Under the pieces are notes generated by a model. The model was not told the origin of the DNA and made no database searches. It saw only the letters and a program-made list of their open reading frames with translations. A stretch of 64,000 nt of DNA from Triticum aestivum (Eukaryota; Streptophyta; Magnoliopsida; Poales; Poaceae): positions 121,897,116 to 121,961,115 of the forward strand of contig NC_057797.1 in the NCBI RefSeq assembly GCF_018294505.1, given 5' to 3'. Position numbers and translations under genes: made by a program. The number at the start of each line of letters is the position of its first letter. Positions within the stretch are counted from its first letter, which is position 1. This document shows, in pieces, positions 55,371 through 64,000 of the stretch.

Positions 55371-56948
55371 TTGAGGCGAAGCAGGACACAGAAAGTCGTC
55401 GCAAAGGCAAAAAGGCCAAGAAGACCGGAAATGACTACCCTCCTGCGTGCTTCACTCTAAGTCAGGAGGAGATCGAGCAGTTTTTCACCTGCCTCGTAGG
55501 AGTAAAACTTCCTTACGGTTACGCGGGGAAGATAAGCAGATACCTAGACCCAGCGAAGCAGAAGTTCAGCGGGATGAAGTCTCACGACTGTCACGTGCTG
55601 ATGACGCAGATACTTCCAGTTGCAATTCGTGGGATCATGGACGCGCACGTCCGTGAAACGCTATTTGGCCTATGCAACTTTTTCGACGTCATCTCTCAGA
55701 AGTCGGTTGGCGTGAGGCAACTCAGAAGGCTACAGGAAGAGATCGTGGTGATACTATGCGAGCTTGAGATGTACTTCCCGCCCGCATTCTTCGATGTTAT
55801 GGTGCATCTGCTGGTCCATATCGTGGAGGATATCATCCAACTCGGGCCGACGTTCCTGCACAGCATGATGTCGTTCGAAAGGATGAATGGTGTCATCAAA
55901 GGATACGTTCGCAACATGTCACCTCCAGAGGGAAGTATAGCCAGGGGCTTTCTGACCGAAGAGTGCATCTCCTACTGCACGAATTATCTAGGCATCGAGA
56001 ACCCCATTGGTCTGCCCGTCAATAGGCACCTCGGCAGGCTCGCTGGATGGGGTCACCGTGAGGGTCGCCGCGAAATGCATGTCGACTTCGAGGGTCGACT
56101 CGCCGACTTTGAAAGAGCAAACCTAGTCGCGCTACAACACATAGACGTGGTTGATCCTTGGGTAGTAGAGCACAAAACCTTTATTGAGAAGACGTATAAT
56201 GACCGAGGCCAACAGAGGATGGACGGAGATATAATCAAAGAGCACAACTCATGTTTTCATGCGTTGGTTCAAGCAGAAGCTTCTGTCGTACCCTTTACAT
56301 GAGGATTCTTCCGCGGAAGAACAACTCATATTCGCCTTGTCACAGGGCGCCAAGCACAACCTAATGACCTATGAGGCGTACGATATCAACGGCTACACAT
56401 TCTACACCGAGGACAAGGACATGAAGAGCGATGGTTATCAGAACTCCGGGGTAACGATGGAATCCTACACCGGTAACGACAAGGACAGATACTACGGAAG
56501 GATCTAGGAGATCTGGGAGCTGAGCTACGCTGGAGAGAAGGTCCCGATGTTCCGTGTCAGATGGGCCAAGAGCGTCCTAAAAGAAGACCGGTACTTCACC
56601 ACCATGGTTATACCCGAAGCCAAATCCAAGACCGCGGGCGCAAATGTCACCGCGAAAAATGAGCCATGGGTACTGGCTTCCCAAGTGGACCAATGCTTCT
56701 TCATTACCGATCCGTCAAAGCCCAGTCGGGTTGTCGTGAGGAGAGGCAAAAGGAAGATCATCGGAATGGATGGAGTAGCCAATGAGAAAGACTTCGACAA
56801 GTACGGCGACCCGTAGATCGAACATGATGATGACGATGAAGTAGCAGCATACACCACAAGAAGAAGCAGGACCACCCTACCTAAAGGACGTCCGTTCCAC
56901 AGAAGAACTCCATTTGCGAAAAAGGGCAAGAAGATTGTGAACAGATAG
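53346..56948 (+). pseudogene. TNP2-type CACTA transposase, five lesions
   Basis: From ATG at 53346: a transposase-associated N-terminal domain (KNETEIRCPCRRCKLKS, GFMDGYWWQGDEDD), an acidic histidine-rich linker, then the TNP2 core (CMNNCIIYRGEHADSTICSV, FGSQRSTHSTWPVFVWMYNL, KRKYIHMSMLIEGPKQPGNN, LDAMHITKNVCESLLGTLLN). A run of 20 GAT codons follows (55310-55369). The DUF4218 region (SHDCHVLMTQILPVAIRGIM, FERMNGVIKGYVRNM) and the C-terminal DUF4216-like region (FRVRWAKSVLKEDRYF, WVLASQVDQCFFITDPSKPS) complete it to TAG at 56946. Lesions: one base missing in a C run at about 54558-54562, TGA at 54896, an extra T at 54254-plus-2000 (56254-56257), TAG at 56505 and TAG at 56814. It would cut and join CACTA ends in the nucleus. 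About 1200 codons, full family length. Confidence 0.9.
55310..55369 (+). repeat. (GAT)20 trinucleotide repeat in the transposase frame
   Basis: Twenty consecutive GAT codons encode an uninterrupted aspartate tract between the TNP2 core and the DUF4218 region, in frame, preceded by HAN and followed by VEAKQD. Confidence 0.95.
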
Positions 56949-57731
56949 CTAGCTAAGATCGATTATATTTAAATCGTAGTCTTCATTTCTCGATTGTATT
57001 TCATGGGCACTTTTTGATATCAAGAATATTTTTAAATTTCATGGGCACTTTTTGAATTCATGAGGACAGTCGATCTCGATTCCACCCGCACCCTCCCCCG
57101 CTNNNNNNNNNNNNNNNNNNNNNNNNNNNNNNNNNNNNNNNNNNNNNNNNNNNNNNNNNNNNNNNNNNNNNNNNNNNNNNNNNNNNNNNNNNNNNNNNNN
57201 NNNNNNNNNNNNNNNNNNNNNNNNNNNNNNNNNNNNNNNNNNNNNNNNNNNNNNNNNNNNNNNNNNNNNNNNNNNNNNNNNNNNNNNNNNNNNNNNNNNN
57301 NNNNNNNNNNNNNNNNNNNNNNNNNNNNNNNNNNNNNNNNNNNNNNNNNNNNNNNNNNNNNNNNNNNNNNNNNNNNNNNNNNNNNNNNNNNNNNNNNNNN
57401 NNNNNNNNNNNNNNNNNNNNNNNNNNNNNNNNNNNNNNNNNNNNNNNNNGCTCCACCGCCATCGAAGAGCACCCCCCGCACCCTCCCCCGCTCTGGTCAA
57501 ATTATGTATGCAAGAACAAACCTTTAAACAATTACTAACATTCATAACAAAAATTATTTATAACATCACCACAAATAAATCTTAACTTGGTTTACCCACT
57601 AAACTAGTTTCAATAATCATTCTATAAATCAGGCATAATAACTAACAAATATTTATCACAATACAAATACACAATAATTATTTAAATTCATGGATTAATG
57701 TTTCATATTCATATTCATTTATTAAAAAAAA
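56949..57731 (+). other. Intergenic part of the CACTA element with an assembly gap
   Basis: AT-rich transposase 3' flank, then CGCACCCTCCCCCGCT directly left of the gap (57103-57449) and again right of it (57477-57492), then AT-rich sequence. No gene. Frames across the gap are meaningless. Confidence 0.6.
57103..57449. other. Assembly gap (347 N)
   Basis: Run of N flanked on both sides by the same C-rich word CGCACCCTCCCCCGCT. Confidence 0.95.
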
Positions 57732-57869
57732 TACTAATGGCGCACCGGCCTGGTGGTGCGCCATTGCTATCTAAAAAAAGATTTCTAATGGCGCACCGAT
57801 GGTGGGTGCACCATTGCTATCTAAAAAATGATTTCTAATGGCGCACCAACGGGTGGTGCGCCATTAGTA
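57732..57869 (+). repeat. Internal cluster of three CACTA hairpins
   Basis: Three hairpins of the same family as the terminal ones: 57732-57770, 57785-57820 and 57835-57869, each with CTAATGGCGCACC and GGTGCGCCATT arms. They precede a C/T-rich leader (CTCCCTCTCCCTCGCC), as the terminal cluster does in front of the transposase gene. Confidence 0.85.
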
Positions 57870-57985
57870 AGCTTCCCCCTATAGCTAAGTCCTCCCTCTC
57901 CCTCGCCAGATCCCATTCTTACCTCTCTCCCTCGCCAGACCGACGATGCCGCCGCCCCGACCCACGACGCCGCCGCCCCGACCCC

Positions 57986-58462
57986 NNNNNNNNNNNNNNN
58001 NNNNNNNNNNNNNNNNNNNNNNNNNNNNNNNNNNNNNNNNNNNNNNNNNNNNNNNNNNNNNNNNNNNNNNNNNNNNNNNNNNNNNNNNNNNNNNNNNNNN
58101 NNNNNNNNNNNNNNNNNNNNNNNNNNNNNNNNNNNNNNNNNNNNNNNNNNNNNNNNNNNNNNNNNNNNNNNNNNNNNNNNNNNNNNNNNNNNNNNNNNNN
58201 NNNNNNNNNNNNNNNNNNNNNNNNNNNNNNNNNNNNNNNNNNNNNNNNNNNNNNNNNNNNNNNNNNNNNNNNNNNNNNNNNNNNNNNNNNNNNNNNNNNN
58301 NNNNNNNNNNNNNNNNNNNNNNNNNNNNNNNNNNNNNNNNNNNNNNNNNNNNNNNNNNNNNNNNNNNNNNNNNNNNNNNNNNNNNNNNNNNNNNNNNNNN
58401 NNNNNNNNNNNNNNNNNNNNNNNNNNNNNNNNNNNNNNNNNNNNNNNNNNNNNNNNNNNNNN
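57986..58462. other. Assembly gap (477 N)
   Basis: Run of N following a (GACGCCGCCGCCCCGACCC) repeat, most likely a GC-rich tandem array in the leader of the second gene. Confidence 0.95.
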
Positions 58463-59499
58463 ACCCCTTCTCTGTCTCGCAGGGCAAGGTCTCCGGCGCC
58501 TCTACGACATCGACGCCTCATCATCGATCCGCATCACCTCGTCAACCCCGGCCTCGCACGAGCTCGCCATCGTCTTCCTCTCATGAGCTGCACCGGTTCC
58601 CCCCCCCCTTATGTTAACTAAACATTGTCTTGGTCCTTTTCATTTTTGTCATGGCATTCTTGAGGTGCTAATGTGTCTGAGGGCATGAACCATGATCAGC
58701 TTGAGTTCAAATTTCATTAGATTAGATGGATTATCATGCCTTGTGTCCTGATAGTTGGATATTTGAGTAGTATTGTCAACAGTAATAACTTTTACATGTT
58801 TGCATTGCTTCCAAGAGTAACAGCAGGTGCTTAGGACACCTTTAGGAGATCTACTCATCTCTAATCATGCTACTCAAGGATAGGAACCGTAGGCTTCTCT
58901 ATATATTTTTTCAGTGTCCTTTATTGGTGGTTCTATGATGTAGTCCAGATGAAACCAATTGCATGCATTGAGAAATAGAGTATTAAAACAAAACTTGACG
59001 TGGTTTTCCACTTAGCTCTCTGAATTGAGAAAAAACATAGCTTTTGCGGTCTCAGAGGCAAAACTTGCTACTCCATATACAACTAATACTACTACTAGAC
59101 AAGATACTACTCCATATACTACTAATACTACTACTGTATTTCATTTTAAAGTTTAAAATGCTGGTACTGACATTTTCATTTCCAATGAGTGATGTTTTTC
59201 CTAGCAGTAGAGAACACATAGCAACTTCTCTGATTTTATAAAGTTGTTCTTATATGGGTGAAACTTCACTTGTTTTTAGGCTAGTGCAGGGTGTTGCTTC
59301 TTCTGTATGGGCCAACTATGTCACAAATAAATTGTTCCTTCTTCTGTATTTGTCAAGTAATGACTTGCAAAGATGATGATCATCTTGCTAGTTTGCTGGG
59401 TTTTGTCTCCGACCATTGTGTCGTGATGAATTTGCAGGTACCCCGCGAGGCCCTTGAGTTTGCCGGAATGTCGATTAACTTCCGTTCCGACAAATTTGG

Positions 59500-59591
59500 G
59501 TACTCCATATGTCCTATTTTCAGCAAAGTTCATGCCGAAATTTTCCGTGAATTTTAGCATGACTTTGCTAAAAATAGGACATATGGGGTAC
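59500..59591 (+). repeat. Imperfect 35 bp inverted repeat (hairpin)
   Basis: Left arm 59500-59535 (GTACTCCATATGTCCTATTT, then TCAGCAAAGTTCATGC) pairs with right arm 59557-59591 (GCATGACTTTGCTAAAAATA, then GGACATATGGGGTAC), with two to three mismatches and a 21 base loop. Confidence 0.8.
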
Positions 59592-59678
59592 TTGTGACTA
59601 ATGCATGGGTCGGGGTATCTTGGTACTTAGTTAAGTAGGATCAACTGCCCTGCCATTCTTGTTGCATTAAACCATAGG

Positions 59679-59995
59679 TGGCAATAGAGCCAAGTGATTA
59701 GGCCCAACTTAGAATTCTCCTTAGCATCGATAAACCCTAGATGATAAACCCAACATAGGTGGCAATAGAGCCAAGTGATTAGTGCCAAGTGATTAGGCCC
59801 AACCTAGGGTGCCTCGGCATCGATAAACCCTAAATGATGAAAACTTAACTTGGCTTCTATAGGGTGCCTCGGTGTCGATAAGAACCTAAATGATGTACGC
59901 TTAGGCTTTTAGGGTGTCTCGGCGTCGACAAACCCTAAATGATAAAAGCTTAGCTTTTAGGATGCCTCGGTGTTGACAAAACCTAAATGATGAGA
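59679..59995 (+). repeat. Minisatellite of about 50-60 bp in the leader of the second gene
   Basis: Five degenerate copies of TCGATAAACCCTAAATGATG with AGGGTGCCTCGGCG, near 59727, 59820, 59875, 59925 and 59974. The left part also repeats GGTGGCAATAGAGCCAAGTG. Confidence 0.75.
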
Positions 59996-60061
59996 CCATG
60001 ATCTTGTTCCTTGACAATAACCAACTTTTTGACCAAACTTTTTTCCTATTTAGAGCGAAAC

Positions 60062-63000
60062 ATGGCCCACAACAATGAGGCCGGCGGTTCGGGCGGCAAG
60101 CAATTCTGGGAGCTGTCATAGGAGTTGGAGGAAGAACCTCACCGCTATGAGGATGCCGCGGAAGACACCGATCCTGACTACACAACCCCTAGTGGCGTCG
60201 AGGATGACACCACTGATGATGGCGCCGCGGATGCCACCACTAATGATGGCAGCGCACGCACAGATGGCAGCCAACCGAAGAGGCAACGAAAGGACCGGCG
60301 CCCGAACGTGCTCGGCACCGTCAAGGAGGAATTTACTGAAGTGAACTGCGACGGGAATCCGACGGTGCCCAAACACGTAGTAAAGGGGTACTCGGTTCAG
60401 CTCGGGTGCATTCTCCGGAGCACCGTCTCGATCAACACCGAGAACCTAAGGCATAAGGACCGAGGGAATTTGCGCAGCCTCCTCTTCACGAAGCTGCACG
60501 AACAATACAAGTTCCCCGCTGAGTTTGCAAACACACGCCTCTCAGGGAATAAAGTGAACGGTGCCGCCCTCACGAGGATGAGCACGGCCCTATCTACTTG
60601 GAAAAGCACGGTGAAGGCAATGATTGAAAAAGGTGATAGTTATGAGAAGATCAAGGTGAAATATCCTTTGATGAGCGAAGATGACTACAAGGAGTTCAAG
60701 ATCAAGTGCGAGAGCCCCGCAACCTCCGGATCAAGTCAGTGGGGGAAAGAAATGTGGCAGTTGAACTTAGGGGTCCACCAACTCGGTCCCGGCGGTTACA
60801 GAGTGGCGGAGCCTATATGGGACAAGGAGGACGCGGAGCGTGCCGAGCAAGGCCTACCGCCCCGCTTCGAGACATACCATGACAAGCCGACCAGGAACTT
60901 TCTCAGGGCCCGGTACAAGGAGGACCCGGTAACAAAGGAGCTTACCACGGATCCTAAGACCAAGGCGCTTGAGCTTGTTCTGGTAAGGAATACACCCCCG
61001 CGTAATTAGCTCCATATGGTTGCATTCTAATTAATCCCCAATATTTCAAAATGGTTCACGTTCCTTCCGCAGGACAAAGAAAGCAGTAGCGCGGGGTCGT
61101 CTCAGAGCTCCCCTTTCGACACCCCTTTGAATAGGGTGTTGAACGTAATGAAAAACAAGGATAAGCTCAGTAAGCCGACATCAACTGGTCGTGTGGCCGG
61201 CAAAGGCTTTTCCACAAAATGGTCGTCATACTATACCGCTGGTGGGCAAAAGGAGAAAAAGACCAGCTCGGAAAGCCAGTCGCGCGAGGTTGAAGCACTC
61301 AAGGCACAAGTGGCACGGATTCCGGAGCTTGTCCAAGAGCAAGTGGAACAACAACTGGGAACGAAGCTCAACGCCATGGTGCCTACGTTGATTCATGGGC
61401 TGACGACGTGGATTGTGGGCGGCCAACAGAGGCCTCCCCCGGTTCCCAGCTTCACGGCCAGCAACTCGAACAGCGCGCAGGCGGCTCCATTGGTGTCTCC
61501 GGCGGTGCCATTGGTGCCTCCGGCGGAGGCAGTATTCGTGTCTCCGGCGCCGGCACGGGCATTGGAGCTTAATGCACCTGGGTGTACACTGGCCGGCACC
61601 TCGCCAGCAAGCGGCCCCTCCGTCAGTTGCATGCCCGCCGTTGGCGGTGCCTCGACATTAGTCGAGCTCGACGGCATCACGGTAACTAAGCCTCTCGGCC
61701 GATGACTTCATCTCCTTGCCTTTGACTGGGCATCCCTGACGCCCTACATGTTTTTGCAGGGCGCCACCAACGTTCCTTGCACTCTCCTGCACTTCGTGGG
61801 CGGCGAGTTGGTTGATGTCGCCAAGGGCAGAATCGTTCAACTAGGCAACCCCGTGTTCCACGGTAATCTGATGCCACCCACAGTGTATAGGGTTGAAGTG
61901 GTTCGGGTGCTGCCAGGATGCGACGAGCTGTTACCTCCGATTAGACCCGCTGGGGCCGACGAAGAAGATGAGATGACCCTCAGCGCCTGCGTAAACTGGC
62001 CCCTGCTTTGGCCGAAGAGCCAGATTCGTTTGGGGCGGGGGACACCACCCCATAGACAAGACCACCAGTCGTGCCGGCGCCAAGCCATGGCAAGAACACC
62101 GCAACGCTACCGGACATGCCGGACATCCCTATGGCACAGGATCCGGACATGCATATGGCACAGGATCCGGATGATGACGACAACAATGACGGTACATTTA
62201 CCAACGTCGATAAGTACTTTGCCGAACATGGGTACGGTGATGAGTTCTGCGAGCCTCCTTCTCAAGAACCCAACCAAGACGACCGCGATCTAGCTGGTAC
62301 GGCGGAGAAACCCAGTTGCAATAGGCATCGTCTGGCATTCAGTTCTCAGGAGACGCCTCCAGCTGCCGCCTTCACCGAGCCTTAGATAGCTGAGGTGCCA
62401 AATATTATCAGCCCCAACACGCTCAAGAAGGCGGTCTGTGAGCAGAACTCGGTCCCATTACAGCAGATCAAGAAGAAGAGCCAGAAACGGAAGACTAAAA
62501 AGGGCGCCGGTGCGAGCCAGCCAGCACCGAGTACGATCCGTGCTCAGGACGGGCCACCTTCACCTAAGGATATCTCGAGGAGGGTGCATGTGGCGGGTAG
62601 GGCGATGCTACCGACAAATATGCTCAATGCTGCAACCGGTGCTATGCGGAGTCTGCACGACAGTGTTCTTTCTTTGGAGAAACGGCGTCTCAGAGAGAAT
62701 GGTGTGGCATACCCGGTTTTCGTGGCCAAGGTGCCAGAGGGCAAGGGCTTTGTGGATGGCGACATCAGGGGTACGATCGTCCTGTGGTTTGATGACATCT
62801 TTGCTATGTTTAACCTTCATCCGCTGCACTACACCTTTGTTCGGCTGTTTTTGCTGAGTATGGAGATGCGGATCATTAGAGACAAGACCCCGGACATCGT
62901 GATAGTCGACCCCTTCTACATGCGTGCCAAGCTCTTGAGCAGCGCTGGGGACCGCCAAGTCACGAGTTCACGCCTCGAAGGCGTCATTCTGGCAAACTCA

Positions 63001-63678
63001 AATAAGGATAACTTCCTTGTGGCTTACTTTCCCGAGTAAGTCATCCCTTAACCGCCCCGTAACATATGATTTCTTAGATTTCAATCGTTCTTTTTTCTAA
63101 CATTCCGTGTTCTGTGCAGTGACACACATTGCACACTCATCCTCTTAAGCCCGAAATATTCCATGGCCATGTATTTCGACCCGAACCATGACTCCAAGAT
63201 AGACTACACAAATATCAAGAAAGTTCTTGATGATGTTCTCCCCGGCTACGCCAAATCTGGAGGCACCTTCACCAGGGCAGTTCGTAAGTACGGCAAGCAC
63301 GTGTTCGCCCACAATACGACATTCTGCTGCGTCAAGCAGCCGCCTGTCGGTCAGAAGGATGCCTACTACGCCCTCCATCACATGTGGGCGATCGTAAGGG
63401 ACCTTCATCACCTTCTGCTACCAGATAATCTCAAAGATTGGGCCGCGAGCTTGTCGGCAATCCAGGACGCGGACATCAGACAAGAATTCTTTCGCATCCA
63501 GTCGGAGTTTGTGGACATCATCCATCAAGATGTCCTTCATACCTTGGGGCAGTTCTTCCTCAGATATCAACCGTCCAACAGTGAGATAGACGGAATGCTA
63601 CAAATGCAGGCTGACAACGCCCGCGATTTCATGACCATCATGACAGACGGCGGCTTCATCCACGCTGCTGTCCCATAA
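60062..63678 (+). pseudogene. Second CACTA gene: En/Spm accessory protein with Ulp1-like domain, four exons
   Basis: Exons inferred at 60062-60982, 61073-61681, 61760-63035 and 63120-63678, all with GT-AG introns in phase. Exon 1 (MAHNNEAGGSGGKQFWELS, then TAG at 60119) has the plant En/Spm-type domain (PF03004-like): KHVVKGYSVQLGCILRSTVS, LHEQYKFPAEFANTRLSGNK, WKSTVKAMIEKGDSYEKIK. Exon 2 is a coiled coil (REVEALKAQVARIPELVQEQ) and proline/alanine linker. Exon 3 has CTLLHFVGGELVDVAKGRIV, a frameshift near 62040, TAG at 62053 and 62383, and a basic KKKSQKRKTKKG stretch leading to the Ulp1-like domain. Exon 4 completes it (TLILLSPKYSMAMYFDPNHD, CCVKQPPVGQKDAYYALHHM). The catalytic cysteine position is Asp, and HW is HC. 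Likely element regulation; catalysis improbable. Confidence 0.8.
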
Positions 63679-63921
63679 GTCGAGTCGAAAGTAGTGATGT
63701 GTAGTTCTGAAACATTGATTGGCTCATGTTGTAATTAAACTTTAATGAATTGTATGTCTCTTTGGTTTGGACAGTCGTTCAACTTAGATGTAATCGATGC
63801 TATTTATTAGTAGGACCATGAATCATGCTATTAATGTCTTGCTTTTCTCTTCTGATCCTTTTGTTGCATACTAATATATTGCTTATGTATGTATTGTCTG
63901 TTGTTTGGCTTGTGCATAGAG
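63679..63921 (+). other. 3' flank and intron-like spacer of the CACTA element
   Basis: AT-rich, with AATTAAACTTTAATGAA as a possible poly(A) signal context at about 63735. No gene. Confidence 0.5.
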
Positions 63922-64000
63922 ATGCTGTCGTATGTCGTGTACAAGGGTAAGGTTCCCGGAGTCTACGACGACTGGGAGGAGTGTCGGAGATAGGTTCACC
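63922..64000 (+). pseudogene. RNase H1-type N-terminal (hybrid-binding/viroplasmin) domain, start only
   Basis: After an acceptor-like TGTGCATAG the frame reads MLSYVVYKGKVPGVYDDW and ECRR, then TAG (63991-63993) in front of a codon for Val and His. The pattern YVVYKGRVPGVYDDWEECRR is that of the RNase H1 N-terminal domain (caulimovirus viroplasmin-like, PF01693), which binds RNA/DNA hybrids. The stop replaces the glutamine expected in CRRQVH. The window ends here, so the extent is unknown. It may be a third gene or last exon of the CACTA element. Confidence 0.65.

Larger units (their letters stand above)
58463..60061 (+). promoter_or_regulatory. Long leader region of the second CACTA gene
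   Basis: AT-rich, intron-like. It contains an exon-like block, TTTGCCGGAATGTCGATTAA and TTCCGTTCCGAC (59458-59500), that matches the transposase leader at 53208-53250 (TTTGCCGGAATGTTGATTCA). A 35 bp inverted repeat (59500-59591) and a minisatellite (59679-59995) follow. The ATG of the second gene is at 60062. No other gene is seen; the frame 59291-59557 overlaps the leader block. Confidence 0.5.
52477..64000 (+). mobile_element. CACTA element (left end, two genes), running off the window
   Basis: The terminus reads CACTACTAGGAAAAGGGCTA followed by TAGATG at 52477, preceded by ATA, the presumed 3 bp target duplication. Seven hairpins with ACTAATGGCGCACC arms follow, then a TNP2-type transposase gene, a second hairpin cluster, a second multi-exon gene and the start of a third open segment. 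This is the architecture of the abundant Triticeae CACTA group I remember as Jorge-like. The right terminus is not in the window. All genes carry stops or frameshifts, and two assembly gaps lie between the genes. Confidence 0.85.

Overview
The window is plant intergenic DNA of the Triticeae type (wheat, Aegilops or close relative). I see no intact low-copy host gene; nearly all of it is nested transposable elements. The evidence is an Angela-type copia LTR, a Sabrina-type solo LTR, Stowaway and Harbinger-type MITEs, CACTA elements with GGCGCACC hairpins, a Tat-lineage gypsy element and very long (4.3 kb) LTRs of the LARD kind. Family names come from remembered consensus features and were not checked by search. 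Four runs of N (24453-24777, 46157-46230, 57103-57449, 57986-58462) interrupt the sequence.

Layout. 1-2428: 3' end of an Angela-like copia element with its complete 3' LTR, inserted in the LTR of a LARD-like element. 2434-11141: that LARD-like element on the minus strand (truncated 3' LTR, about 3.8 kb non-coding interior, PBS, complete 4.3 kb 5' LTR). 11142-25249: interior and right terminus of a large CACTA-type element, with MITEs, a broken coding fragment, a 4.7 kb element bounded by (TA)n tracts, and a series of minisatellites at its end. 25250-39410: a plus-strand Ty3/gypsy element of the Tat lineage with decayed gag-pol, a second RNase H, a subrepeat region, a spliced antisense gene with its own TATA promoter, a Sabrina solo LTR (TSD ATGGA) and the 3' LTR. 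39411-41623: a minus-strand copia element (gag fragment, PBS, 5' LTR) into which the Tat element inserted. 41624-44982: LTR fragments, two MITEs and a short coding relic. 44983-52476: a second LARD-like LTR, split by a complete 4339 bp solo LTR of another long-LTR family with TSD GCATC. 52477-64000: the left part of a CACTA element with terminal CACTA, hairpin subterminal repeats, a TNP2 transposase pseudogene, and a second multi-exon gene with an Ulp1-like domain.

Inferred order, oldest to youngest on the left: copia (39411-41623), then Tat, then CACTA, then LARD, then Angela. On the right: LARD LTR, then the solo LTR and the CACTA element, whose relative order is not resolved. All coding regions carry stops or frameshifts, so nothing here looks autonomously mobile. 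The most interesting signals are: small two-exon reading frames joined across GC-AG introns inside two different long-LTR families; the independently promoted antisense gene in the Tat element; duplicated hairpin promoters in front of both CACTA genes; and the (TA)n-bounded element with degenerate terminal inverted repeats.
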